DNA from: Holophagaceae bacterium
GTDB taxonomy: Bacteria; Acidobacteriota; Holophagae; Holophagales; Holophagaceae
NCBI GenBank assembly: GCA_016722505.1
Contig: JADKJH010000004.1
Coordinates: 124,001-188,000, forward strand
Length of the DNA stretch: 64,000 bases
Direction of reading: 5' to 3'
Shown here piece by piece: positions 50,475 through 59,643 of this stretch. The position numbers were made by a program, and so were the translations under genes. The notes under the pieces were generated by a model that searched no databases, had not been told where the DNA came from, and worked only from the letters and a program-made list of their open reading frames with translations. Position 1 is the stretch's first letter; the number at the start of each line of letters is the position of its first letter.

Positions 50475-52286
50475 TCATTTAGGGCTGTCCGATGCGCGTT
50501 CCAGCAGCACATAGCGGTCTGCCTGGATTTTCACCGCGCCACCCGCCACCACGGCGGTGCGGCCTGTGTAGGCATCACGAAGTGTTTGCCCATCCACGAA
50601 TACGCCAGCGACAGTAAGTGTTACTTCGCCAGTGGCATTCATGGCGACCACCACCCGATCGCCGCTTGCGGGGCTGATGCGGCTGAATGTGTAGGGTTTC
50701 TCCGCCAGTTGGTGATGTTCGCCATTGGCCAAGGCCATATGCCTCGCCCGGAAGGTTCCAAGTTTGCGCCAATGGGCGAGCACCTTCTCATCCATGGCGG
50801 TCCAGTTCATATCGGAGCGAGTGCCTTGCTGGGGGTCGGTTCGTGGTTCATAACCGGCTGGCCTGGCTGTCTCGTCACCATAGAAGATCTGGACCCCTCC
50901 CGGAGCCAGGAGCAGGGCTGCGCCGCCCTCGGTGAGCCGTGCGCGGTCAAAGAGATGCGTATCGTGGGAGGAGAGGTAATTGAGCATATGGACCGGTTGC
51001 CCGGTTTGTTCCTTCGCGTACTCGCGGAATAATTTTTCTGGCTTCCCGAAATCATCTTCCCGTTCCTGGAAGTCGAAGTTGATCATCGCGTCGAAACCGG
51101 AATTCAGCATTTTGTGGCGCGAAGGACCCACGCCCCAGTATTCGCCGACCATCCAAAAGGGCGCATCATCCACTTTCTTGGTTGGATTCTTGGATTTCCA
51201 GTCCGCCAGTGCCTTTACGCTTTCCTGCTTCAAGGCTGACCAGGCCTCTGGCTCCACATGTTTGACGGTGTCGGCGCGGAACCCATCAACGCCGAATTCA
51301 CGCACCCAATCGGTCAGCCACTTGACCAGGTAGCCTCGGACGGTTGTATTAGGTAGATCAACCGCCCGGGTATCGGCCTTCCCGCGCAGGAATTTTGGAA
51401 TCTTGACGAACTCCGCGCTCTCGGTGCGGAAATCGGGCAGGTAGGCGATCTGCATCATGAGATCGCTCTTCCCGCCGTCTATGTACCCTGGCAAGCCTGC
51501 GCGCACCCAGGCCCGGCCCCACCAATCGCCAAAGTTGAAATTATTGTAGTCAATGAAATTGTGGTAATCCCGCAGTGCCGCCTTTTCTGAGCCCGGCCAG
51601 AGCACTTCGACTTTGAAATCATGGGCGGATTGGATATCCAGGTAGCCTGGGTGGTTCATAACCACATCGAACAGGATGCGCACACCCTGCGCATGGGCTG
51701 TGTCCACCAGGTCATGAAGCTCCCCGGCTGTGCCCATGTTCTTGTCCAGGGTGGTGTAGTCGAGCGCGTAATAGCCGTGGTAGGCGTAGTGTTTGAACTC
51801 CTTGTTGCCACCCACCACCCAGCCATGGATCTGCTCGTAGGGCGCGGTGATCCAGATGGCGTTCACGCCGAGCTGCTTGAACCAGCCAGTCTTTAATTTT
51901 TCAGTGATCCCTTTGAGATCTCCGCCATGGAAGGTGCCCACATCCTCGCGCGGCGTGCTCTCGCGCTGGCGTCCATAGCTGTTGTCGTTGGCTGGATCTC
52001 CGTTGGCGAAGCGATCGGTGATGACGAAATACACGATTGGGTTGTCAGCGAAGGAGCCGGGCACACCAGTTGGCAAAGAGGCGGCCGGGCTGTTCTTCAC
52101 AGTCAGCAGTGATAGGTCAGATAGGTTTGATGCATCTGATACGTCTTTTTGGAGAGGCGCTGCTTTTGGGTCTGCCTGCGCAGCTGCGTGGGATGGAAGG
52201 GGCGCGGCAAGCATCAACCCGCAGGCCAGGAGGCAGGCCCAGCGTGTGTGGAACACAGGCGATAGAGCAGGGCGGTCCAGGTTCAT
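50475..52286 (-). CDS. Periplasmic alpha-amylase, MalS-like (GH13)
   Basis: 603 residues from ATG 52286, with a signal peptide (CLLACGLMLAAPLPSHAAA). GH13 barrel: D in GFRADTVKHV (nucleophile), E in MVGEYWG and D in LSSHDTH. The YFVITDRFANGDP start of the barrel and the FHGGDLKGITEKL segment match the MalS / maltohexaose-forming group. A C-terminal beta domain (GDRVVVAMNATGEVTLTV) follows. Expected to shorten dextrins in the periplasm. Sits between the PUD protein and glgP. Confidence 0.9.
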   Translation of the reverse strand: MNLDRPALSPVFHTRWACLLACGLMLAAPLPSHAAAQADPKAAPLQKDVSDASNLSDLSLLTVKNSPAASLPTGVPGSFADNPIVYFVITDRFANGDPANDNSYGRQRESTPREDVGTFHGGDLKGITEKLKTGWFKQLGVNAIWITAPYEQIHGWVVGGNKEFKHYAYHGYYALDYTTLDKNMGTAGELHDLVDTAHAQGVRILFDVVMNHPGYLDIQSAHDFKVEVLWPGSEKAALRDYHNFIDYNNFNFGDWWGRAWVRAGLPGYIDGGKSDLMMQIAYLPDFRTESAEFVKIPKFLRGKADTRAVDLPNTTVRGYLVKWLTDWVREFGVDGFRADTVKHVEPEAWSALKQESVKALADWKSKNPTKKVDDAPFWMVGEYWGVGPSRHKMLNSGFDAMINFDFQEREDDFGKPEKLFREYAKEQTGQPVHMLNYLSSHDTHLFDRARLTEGGAALLLAPGGVQIFYGDETARPAGYEPRTDPQQGTRSDMNWTAMDEKVLAHWRKLGTFRARHMALANGEHHQLAEKPYTFSRISPASGDRVVVAMNATGEVTLTVAGVFVDGQTLRDAYTGRTAVVAGGAVKIQADRYVLLERASDSPK

Positions 52287-52380
52287 AAAGCCTCTCGAAT
52301 GCTTAATGGCGAACACGAAATGAGGAGCCGTAAAAAATATCCCAAAAAACACGGGTTATTTTTAACGGCCCCTTAGGAGA

Positions 52381-52815
52381 TTACTTCTTGCAGACGTGGT
52401 CTTTCTTGGCGTCTTCGAGGGAATAGTAGATTTGACGGTCATTGTTGTTGACCCAGATGGCTTTGTGGGCGTTTCCGTCGAAGTTCATATCCTTGCCACC
52501 CTGCTCCTTGATGTCGCCGCGATGGATGATGTAGTTCACCTGCATCTTGGAACCGGTGGAGAACTCATCGGCCTTCACATGCCAGAACACGCCGAAGTCC
52601 GACTTTCCAGTAGGCATCATGGGGTTGGGCCATTCAATGTCGGGCAGCGGCATGTTGGGGCTCTTCCAGAGATGCACGCCCCATTTCTCGTACTTGCCGT
52701 CGCAGCGGTGGTAGTTGATTTCGATGGAGCCTTCGGGCGGTGTGGCGTAGGCGGGAATCGCAAGGGCGAGGGCGAGCAGGAACGCCCCGAAGATGGAACT
52801 GCGCCAAATTTTCAT
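52381..52815 (-). CDS. Small secreted stand-alone PUD/CBM41-like starch-binding protein
   Basis: 144 residues with a signal peptide (IFGAFLLALALAIPAYA). The mature part is a single domain beginning IEINYHRCDGKYEKWGVHLW, the pullulanase-associated domain (CBM41) signature usually found fused to GH13 pullulanases, and ends with CKK. Two cysteines could form a disulfide. No catalytic domain is attached. It lies between malG and the MalS-like amylase, so it may tether starch near the cell or the amylases. Function as a free binding protein is inference. Confidence 0.8.
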   Translation of the reverse strand: MKIWRSSIFGAFLLALALAIPAYATPPEGSIEINYHRCDGKYEKWGVHLWKSPNMPLPDIEWPNPMMPTGKSDFGVFWHVKADEFSTGSKMQVNYIIHRGDIKEQGGKDMNFDGNAHKAIWVNNNDRQIYYSLEDAKKDHVCKK

Positions 52816-52888
52816 GACTGACTCCTTGGGTTGGAAGGGAGGGCACTTGTTTTGGAACGGCCCTCGGTTGTGGGAAAACTGAGTGGAT

Positions 52889-53779
52889 TCAACCTTTGAT
52901 GCCGCCAGCGGTAAGCCCCGAGATCATCCATTTCTGGGCCAGCACGAACACGACAGTGATAGGTAATCCTGAGAGGATTGCTGCGGCCGCGAAGTCGCCC
53001 CATAAGTATTTCTGGTCGTAGAGGAACATCTTTGACCCTACGGCCATGGTCAGGTTGTCCTGCTGATGCAGCAGCACGGAGGCAACGGGGTATTCGATGA
53101 TGGCCCCGATGAAGGCGAGCAGGAATATGACCATCAGGATCGGAACAGCCATGGGAAGAAGAACCAGGTAGAAGGTCTGCCAGGGAGTGGCGCCATCAAC
53201 TTTGGCGGCCTCCTCGATCTCCACCGGAATGGTTTCGTAGAATCCCTTGATGGTCCAAATGTGCAGCGCGATGCCCCCCGAGTACGCAAGGACGAGAGCC
53301 CAATGGCTATCAATTCCGAAGAGGGGGAAGGCATTGCCGATGCGGTCGAAGATCGCGTGGATCGCCACCAGCGCCAAGACAGCTGGGAACATCTGCATCA
53401 GCATCAGGCCCATCAGCGCAGCCTTCTTGCCTGTGAACTTGATGCGGGCAAACGCGTAGGCCGCCGTGGTGGATAGGAATAGCGCGACCGTCGCCGATAG
53501 AGTCGCGACTTTCACCGAGTTCCACAACCAGCGCAGCACCGGCAGATCGGGATAGACCAGGTGTCCGTCCGCGGCTGTGGAAGGCAGGCCCAATGCGAAC
53601 CGCCAATGTTCGAAACTGATGGTGTCGGGGATGAGCTTGCCTGTGGCGAAATTACCGGGCCTAAGGGAGATGGAGATGACCATCAACAGAGGGAAGATGA
53701 CCACGGCGCACAAAGCGATCAGGAATACGTGGGCTGCCAGGACCCGCCAACGTTGGGACTTATCTATCACGATTGCCAT
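52889..53779 (-). CDS. malG: Maltodextrin ABC transporter permease MalG
   Basis: 296 residues, six membrane segments, with the coupling EAA loop seen as EEAAKVDGATPWQTFYLVLLP. Pairs with MalF to form the membrane channel. The N-terminal VFLIALCAVVIFPLLMVISISLRPGN and the C-terminal GLTAGGIKG end match MalG. It begins 23 bp after the malF stop. Confidence 0.95.
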   Translation of the reverse strand: MAIVIDKSQRWRVLAAHVFLIALCAVVIFPLLMVISISLRPGNFATGKLIPDTISFEHWRFALGLPSTAADGHLVYPDLPVLRWLWNSVKVATLSATVALFLSTTAAYAFARIKFTGKKAALMGLMLMQMFPAVLALVAIHAIFDRIGNAFPLFGIDSHWALVLAYSGGIALHIWTIKGFYETIPVEIEEAAKVDGATPWQTFYLVLLPMAVPILMVIFLLAFIGAIIEYPVASVLLHQQDNLTMAVGSKMFLYDQKYLWGDFAAAAILSGLPITVVFVLAQKWMISGLTAGGIKG

Positions 53780-53802
53780 GGTTCGCCTTTCCCGGATGCT
53801 GT

Positions 53803-55338
53803 TCAGCGCTTGTCGTCTTGGGCGATTTTCGTGGTGCGGATCTGGATGAGCGAAATCGCCGCCACGACCAGGAATATCAAGGTGGAAATCGCCGCAGCCA
53901 GGCCAAACTCCTGGCCGTGGTCCTGGAAGGCCATCCTGTAGGTGTAAGAGACCAGGATGTCCGTGGTGCCCGCCGGCACGCTGGTGTTCAGGAAGTCAGG
54001 CCGCCCATCCGTGAGCAATTTAATGAGCACGAAATTATTGAAATTGAACGCGAAAGAAGAGATCAGCAAGGGGGTCAGCGGCCGCCTGATCAGCGGCACC
54101 GTGATGCGGAAGAAGTTGGTGATCGGGCCAGCTCCGGCAACCGCCGATGCCTCGTAAAGGTCCGCCGGGATGGCTTTGATGAGGCCCATGCAGATGATCA
54201 TCATGTACGGAAACCCAAGCCAGGTATTGACGATGAGCAGCATAGACCTAGCCAGGGCGGGATCCGAGAACCAGGTTGGCTTGATGCCGAACAGGGAACT
54301 CAGGATCAGGTTGATTTCGCCGGAGTTGTTGTTGAACAGGCCCTTGAAGACGAGGATCGAAATGAACCCAGGAATCGCATAGGGCAGGAAGAGCAGCAGC
54401 CTGTACACGCTCCTGAACTTCAGCGCATCCCAGTTGAGCAGCACTGCCAGGACCATGCCCAGCGAGATCGTGAAGAACACTGACAATCCTGAGAACATCA
54501 GGGTCCATAAAAAGATGCGCCAGAAGGGTTCCCGCAGGGCTGTATCGGTCAATATCCGTTTGTAGTTGTCCCAGCCGATCTGCACATGGAAACCAGGCTG
54601 GACAGTCTCGCCGTCGGCGGTCTCGTAGAAACCGGTCTTGAAATTCGGTTTTATGGTGCCGCCCTTTTCGTTATTGACCAGCGCCCCATCTGGTTTTGGC
54701 GTATATAACGCGTGGGAAGGCGCAAATTCCCTCAACCCCGTCATGCGCTCCTTGGCGCCATCAGGCATCACGATGGTGAGGTGTTTCAAACTTTGTTGAT
54801 GGGCGATCACATCCTTCAAGGAGATCGGTTCGCCGGGTTCAAATGGCGCCACCTTGGCGGATTCGGCTTTCAATTCGGCTGGATGGGACGGATCCAAAGC
54901 AAAGGGGCCGGTGTGGAATTCGCTGCCTGTTTCGGAATCCTCGAGCCGGATCCGGAATTTATTCCCATCGGGATGAAGGGTGAAATTGTAGGTAGGGCCT
55001 TCGGCGCGGTAGGTCTCTTCCAGCAGGTAATTTGTCGCGCGGCGGAACTCCAGCAGATTCGTGGAGCTGTAATTCGTGAACCCGATGACCACGGTGTAGA
55101 ACATCGGGAACACGACGAAGATGAGCGCGGCCGCGATACCGGGGAAGAGATACCTGTACGCGTAAAGACGTTGCGATGTGTAGATCCAAAGCGCCAGCGC
55201 CGCGATCAGGAGGATCGTGCCAGCCAGAAGCGTTTCGCCAATCGCGTAAACCATCGTGACGAGGTACAGCGCGGATAGAACAACCATCGTCAATAAGGCG
55301 GGATTGATGAAACGTCGAACGGCTGGCGGGATGCTCAT
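53803..55338 (-). CDS. malF: Maltodextrin ABC transporter permease MalF
   Basis: 511 residues, close to E. coli MalF (514). Two to three N-terminal membrane segments, then a long periplasmic loop (about residues 95-265) that corresponds to the P2 loop which contacts MalE, then the core segments. The EAA loop is EASAVAGAGPITNFFRITVPLI. Starts 20 bp after the malE stop. Confidence 0.95.
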   Translation of the reverse strand: MSIPPAVRRFINPALLTMVVLSALYLVTMVYAIGETLLAGTILLIAALALWIYTSQRLYAYRYLFPGIAAALIFVVFPMFYTVVIGFTNYSSTNLLEFRRATNYLLEETYRAEGPTYNFTLHPDGNKFRIRLEDSETGSEFHTGPFALDPSHPAELKAESAKVAPFEPGEPISLKDVIAHQQSLKHLTIVMPDGAKERMTGLREFAPSHALYTPKPDGALVNNEKGGTIKPNFKTGFYETADGETVQPGFHVQIGWDNYKRILTDTALREPFWRIFLWTLMFSGLSVFFTISLGMVLAVLLNWDALKFRSVYRLLLFLPYAIPGFISILVFKGLFNNNSGEINLILSSLFGIKPTWFSDPALARSMLLIVNTWLGFPYMMIICMGLIKAIPADLYEASAVAGAGPITNFFRITVPLIRRPLTPLLISSFAFNFNNFVLIKLLTDGRPDFLNTSVPAGTTDILVSYTYRMAFQDHGQEFGLAAAISTLIFLVVAAISLIQIRTTKIAQDDKR

Positions 55339-55358
55339 GATGGGAATTCCGGTCTGAT

Positions 55359-56555
55359 CTACTTGAGGATGCGTTTGGAAGCGGCATCAAGCGCTTCCTT
55401 GGGGGTTTGGCGGCCTTCGGTCATGTTGGTCAACGCGGACACCATGGCGGCCCAGAAACGCCCCATCTCAGGATTGTTGGGCATGGTCGTGCCATCCTGC
55501 GCGCTGGACATAGAGACTTGGATCTTCGGGTTGCTCTTCATCTGGGCAAAAGCCGCTTTGCTGGCGGGCGCGCCGATGGAAACGTCATCATCAATGGTTT
55601 TCAGTCCCTTGGCGGCGAGCATGTAGTTTTCGATGAACTCTTTCGCCACATCAACATTCTTGCTGGCCTTGGTGATCATCGCGCCCTGGAAACCCACGAA
55701 CGGGGCCGCCTTTTTGCCGCCCACGCTGGGAATCTTGGCCACTCCCCAGTTGATCTTGGCTTTCTCGACGTTATCCCAGGCCCAAGGGCCGCTGATGATC
55801 ATTGCAACCTTGCCCTGCGCCATGCCGGCTTCCATGTCGGCGTAGGATGCGCCCTTGGGCATGACACCCTCCTTGATGAGGCGGTTGAGCATCTCAGCTC
55901 CCTTCAAGGCGCCCGCGTTGTTCACGCCAGAGTCTTTGCCGTTGTAGGTGCCATCGGCGTTCTGTTTGAACGCGTAGCCGCCGTTGGCGGCGAGCAGCGG
56001 CCATGTGAAGTACGTGTTGTTGTAATCCCACAGGATGGCGTGCTTGCCTTTGGCCTGGAGTTTCTTATCCAGTGCGAACACCTCTTCAAATGTCTTTGGC
56101 GGGTTGGGGACCAGAGCTTTGTTGTAGATGAGCGAAACGGCTTCCATGGCGATGGGGTAGCCCCAGATCTTGCCGCCGATGGTGAAGGCCTTCCATGCGT
56201 TGGGATCAATATCATCCTTGACCTTTTTGCTGGGGTTGACTTGGCTGATCAAGCCGCTGGCGGCCCACTCGCCCACGCGGTCATGGGCCCAGATCCAGAT
56301 GTCAGGGCCTTTGCCTTCTTCCGCGGCCTGCTGGAACTTGCCCGGCGCATCCTCTGGGTGCTCGACGGTCACTTTCACGCCAGTCTTTTTGGCGAATTCA
56401 TCGCCGACTTTCTGAAGGCCGCGATAACCCTTATCGCCATTGATCCAGACGAGGAGCTTGCCTGGCTCGGAGGCATGGGCGGTGAACGCGATGCTTCCGC
56501 CGATGACGATCAACGCAGCGGTCGCGAGCTTGATTAGTTTTTTTTGGGTACCCAT
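55359..56555 (-). CDS. malE: Periplasmic maltodextrin-binding protein
   Basis: 398 residues, the MalE length. Signal peptide ATAALIVIGGSIAFTAHA; mature protein begins with KLLVWINGDKGYRGLQKVG as in MalE. Also visible are the PDIWIWAHDRVGEWA, AMEAVSLIYNK and ISGPWAWDNVEKA segments that line the sugar site. The ATG at 56555 follows AGGAGA; a longer frame is non-homologous. It delivers dextrins to MalFGK2. Confidence 0.96.
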   Translation of the reverse strand: MGTQKKLIKLATAALIVIGGSIAFTAHASEPGKLLVWINGDKGYRGLQKVGDEFAKKTGVKVTVEHPEDAPGKFQQAAEEGKGPDIWIWAHDRVGEWAASGLISQVNPSKKVKDDIDPNAWKAFTIGGKIWGYPIAMEAVSLIYNKALVPNPPKTFEEVFALDKKLQAKGKHAILWDYNNTYFTWPLLAANGGYAFKQNADGTYNGKDSGVNNAGALKGAEMLNRLIKEGVMPKGASYADMEAGMAQGKVAMIISGPWAWDNVEKAKINWGVAKIPSVGGKKAAPFVGFQGAMITKASKNVDVAKEFIENYMLAAKGLKTIDDDVSIGAPASKAAFAQMKSNPKIQVSMSSAQDGTTMPNNPEMGRFWAAMVSALTNMTEGRQTPKEALDAASKRILK

Positions 56556-56619
56556 GCCTATCTCCTGATGAAAGGTGTGGCTGAGGCCACGGTTGAGGGT
56601 TGGATCGAGCGGTTTGCCG

Positions 56620-57729
56620 CTACGCTCGGACCCTGGGGGTCCGAGGTAGTGTTTGTCCTTGGGAATCGAATAGATAGCAGTGGTGCCTTGGAAATGACAT
56701 GTGGGCTTCGTCGCCCGCGTTAAGCGTATTTTCGGGATCAGTTTTGACCGTGATGGTATCCCCGGTGCTGGCGGAATCCATGTAGAGGAAGGTGGTATCG
56801 CCCAATCGTTCGGCGACCTGCACGCGGCCATGAAGGGAGTTGTGCGCCTCGGTTTGGCTTGCGGAAATATGCTCCGGGCGGATGCCCAAGGTCAGCTTTT
56901 CCCCTTCCGCCTTGGTGCGTGCGTCGGCCCGGACCTGCAAGACAGCCCCATCACTCAACTTCACTGTGGCCAATGCCTCGTCGGCCGAGACGAGGGCGCA
57001 TTCCATGAAGTTCATTTTCGGTGAACCGATGAACCCCGCGACGAACGTGTTGGAGGGCTGGTGGTACACCTCAAGCGGGGTGCCGACCTGCTCGATGCGC
57101 CCCATGTTGATGACTACGATCCGTTTGGCCAGGGTCATGGCCTCGACCTGATCGTGCGTCACATACACCATGGTCGTCTTGAGTTCACTGTGCAGCCGCG
57201 CGAGTTCCACGCGCATCTTCACCCGCAGCGAGGCATCCAGATTGGATAGGGGCTCATCGAACAGGAAAACGCCAGGCTTGCGCACGATGGCCCGGCCTAT
57301 GGCCACGCGCTGCCGCTGGCCGCCCGACAGCGCCTTGGGCAACCTATCCAGGAGAGGTTGAATCTGCAGGATCTCTGCGGCATGGTCCACGGCAGCGGCG
57401 ATTTCCTGCTTGGAGGCGCCCGCCAGCTTGAGGCCGAAGGCCATGTTTTCGGCCACGGTCATGTGCGGGTATAAAGCGTAGCTCTGGAAGACCATGGCGA
57501 TCCCGCGCTTGGACGGCGGCACATCATCCACGCGTTTCCCGCCAATGTGGATTTCGCCGCTGGTCACTTCTTCCAACCCGGCGATGCACCGCAACAGGGT
57601 GGATTTACCGCAGCCGGAAGGTCCGACGAAGACGACGAATTCACCGTCCTGGATATCCAGATCCAAGCCCTGGAGGACTTTGACATCACCGAAGGATTTA
57701 TGCAGTGACTTGATTTGAAGATCGCCCAT
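56620..57729 (-). CDS. malK: Maltodextrin ABC transporter ATPase MalK
   Basis: 369 residues. Walker A GPSGCGKS (36-43), Q-loop in FQSYALYPHM, signature LSGGQ (134-138), Walker B FLFDEP (155-160) and an H-loop in YVTHDQVEAM. The C-terminal third is the OB-fold/regulatory domain of MalK/MsmK (GIRPEHI). No MalT-like gene is present, so whether it inhibits a regulator is unknown. The 64-bp gap to malE and 122 bp before the upstream amylase leave room for a promoter. Confidence 0.95.
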   Translation of the reverse strand: MGDLQIKSLHKSFGDVKVLQGLDLDIQDGEFVVFVGPSGCGKSTLLRCIAGLEEVTSGEIHIGGKRVDDVPPSKRGIAMVFQSYALYPHMTVAENMAFGLKLAGASKQEIAAAVDHAAEILQIQPLLDRLPKALSGGQRQRVAIGRAIVRKPGVFLFDEPLSNLDASLRVKMRVELARLHSELKTTMVYVTHDQVEAMTLAKRIVVINMGRIEQVGTPLEVYHQPSNTFVAGFIGSPKMNFMECALVSADEALATVKLSDGAVLQVRADARTKAEGEKLTLGIRPEHISASQTEAHNSLHGRVQVAERLGDTTFLYMDSASTGDTITVKTDPENTLNAGDEAHMSFPRHHCYLFDSQGQTLPRTPRVRA

Positions 57730-57851
57730 GAAGACGCGTCCGATAAGAAGAATTGCGGTGGGACAGGAAGCTTGATGCTGGTTTGTTCATGTAGGATGGG
57801 CCAAAAACCGGATGGATCATTGGAATGGATCTTTGGCCTGGGCAATCGGCT

Positions 57852-59516
57852 TTAGGGGAGATCGCCATGGATGTTCCCCTTGAACGAGCCACCGGTGGCA
57901 TAAAGCACCCGGAGGCCGAAGGGCGGGAGATCCTTGACGTTGTAGTGGGACCCGCTCACCGAATTGCTGGCTTTGAGATCGCCGATGATGGCGCCTATGG
58001 GGGAGCCATCGGGAATGCCAAGGGCCGCCAGATCGGAAATGACCAGCGATTGAGTGGTCCCCGTGAGATTTGCCACCACCAAAATGCTTTCGTTATCCAC
58101 CCTCATGGCATAAGCGACTGCTTTGGATGGCCCAATATCCGTACTGAGAGTGGAATAGGCACCCTTGAGCGCTTTGTAGGTTGTTTTCGCTTTAATGAGG
58201 TATTTGCACCAGCTCAGAATTGAATCCGGCTGAGAAGCCTGGGCGCTGGCCGCGCTCCAATCCATGGGTTGGCGAAGATCGAGGTCGGTGCCTGATTTCC
58301 CAGGCATCCCGATTTCATTTCCGTAATAGATGATGGGTGTGCCGGGAGAAAGGATATTCATGGCTTCGTGCAAAATTATTTGATTCTTTTGCCCATTATA
58401 AAGAGTGCCTGGCCGGGAGATCAGGTTGTCGTGGTTGGAATCGAAGGTCGCGGTTCTGTATCCAGCCGGGTAATGCCCCTGCTCGAATTCCCAAAGGCCG
58501 GTCAATTGCGTGGCGTCGGCGGATTTGATCGCATTGCAAATGGCCCATGGCGCGCTGAAATCCAGGCACATATTGAATTCGTTGGCCCCATTGCCGTAAT
58601 ACGGCGCGATGCCCGAAGGGCCGTTGGTCCAGGCCTCGGCGATCATCATTTTCACGCTGTGCTTGTTCGGGTCATTACCGGGATGGGGATGGGAATCTCC
58701 AGTGGCATATTCATCCAGGACCGCCCTGAATTCCCGCAGCCGCGCATGGGTATCGGGCTGATCCGCCTGAGCGCCAGGCCCTGATTCACAGAGGTACCGG
58801 ACCGCATCCACCCGCATGCCATCGAATCCCCGGTCAAGCCAATATCGAGCAACATTCTGCATGGCAGCTTTGACATCTGGATTGTAGAAGTTCAGGTCCG
58901 CCATGCCTGAACCGAATGGAGAATAAAAGTAGTTCCCGTTGCTTTGGTGCCACACATCGGTGGAAGTGCCGCCACCCCAAGGCAAACCCCACCCGCTGGG
59001 TGGGGAAGGCTGCCAGATGTACCAATCATTCCTCTTCGTCCCGTCATTGAACCACTTGTTATTGCTGGAAGTGTGGTTCGGCACGAAATCGAAAATGATC
59101 CTCATATCCCGGGCATGCACATCATCAATGAGTTTCTGTAGATCAGCTTGCCGCCCAAAGCGGTCATTGATTGAATAATAATCAGTAGTGTCATATCCGT
59201 GCATGTTATCCCCTTTGTACGAACATTCGAATATCGGGGATAACCAGATGGTGTTTATACCGAGGGACTTAAGATAATCCAATTTTTGATCAACCCCGGG
59301 CAGGTCGCCAATCCCGTCGCCGTTCATCCCGTCTGCAAAGGCTTTCACCCATACTTGATAGATGACTGCGTCGGAATACCAATTCGGAGGATTATCCTGC
59401 TGATGGCCAGGAGCGATGGTGGTGGTGTCCGGTTGATATTGAAGAGCCTTCGTTCCGGCGCAGTCAAGGCCGCCGATTAGCAAGGCTAAAACAAGCAATG
59501 ATGTCCGGATCCGCAT
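57852..59516 (-). CDS. Lipoprotein alpha-amylase (GH13)
   Basis: 554 residues. N-terminal signal with a plausible lipobox (GGLDCAG), so probably membrane-anchored. GH13 catalytic residues: D in GMRVDAVRYL, E in IAEAWTNG and D in DSNHDNL. YQVWVKAFADGMNGDGIGDLPG and IFDFVPNHTS are the usual first and second conserved regions. A C-terminal beta-domain ends at 57852. Of four GH13 enzymes here it is the second anchored one. Starts 127 bp after the lamB stop, with an inverted repeat in between. Confidence 0.92.
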   Translation of the reverse strand: MRIRTSLLVLALLIGGLDCAGTKALQYQPDTTTIAPGHQQDNPPNWYSDAVIYQVWVKAFADGMNGDGIGDLPGVDQKLDYLKSLGINTIWLSPIFECSYKGDNMHGYDTTDYYSINDRFGRQADLQKLIDDVHARDMRIIFDFVPNHTSSNNKWFNDGTKRNDWYIWQPSPPSGWGLPWGGGTSTDVWHQSNGNYFYSPFGSGMADLNFYNPDVKAAMQNVARYWLDRGFDGMRVDAVRYLCESGPGAQADQPDTHARLREFRAVLDEYATGDSHPHPGNDPNKHSVKMMIAEAWTNGPSGIAPYYGNGANEFNMCLDFSAPWAICNAIKSADATQLTGLWEFEQGHYPAGYRTATFDSNHDNLISRPGTLYNGQKNQIILHEAMNILSPGTPIIYYGNEIGMPGKSGTDLDLRQPMDWSAASAQASQPDSILSWCKYLIKAKTTYKALKGAYSTLSTDIGPSKAVAYAMRVDNESILVVANLTGTTQSLVISDLAALGIPDGSPIGAIIGDLKASNSVSGSHYNVKDLPPFGLRVLYATGGSFKGNIHGDLP

Positions 59517-59535
59517 TCATCCTCCTTCCTGGCCC

Positions 59536-59587
59536 TCACAATCAATGCACCTTACATCGCAACTGAAATAAGATGCATTAATTGTGA
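59536..59587. promoter_or_regulatory. Spaced inverted repeat upstream of the alpha-amylase gene
   Basis: TCACAATCAATGCA (59536-59549) and TGCATTAATTGTGA (59574-59587) are inverted copies with 13 of 14 matches, 24 bp apart. Lies 20-71 bp before the amylase ATG on the leftward strand, where an operator or attenuator hairpin would be expected. Confidence 0.45.
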
Positions 59588-59643
59588 ACAGCCTACCTAG
59601 TCAAGCGTTTTGGATTGACGGGTTCATGAAATCCATGGACCGG

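Noticed and set aside
52839..52865. GAGGGC/GCCCTC hairpin between malG and the PUD gene as a terminator
   Set aside because: Loop is 15 bases and no U tract follows on either strand; at most an mRNA stability hairpin.
55407..56537. 376-codon open frame opposite malE
   Set aside because: Shadow of malE; the malE frame has signal peptide and all conserved parts.
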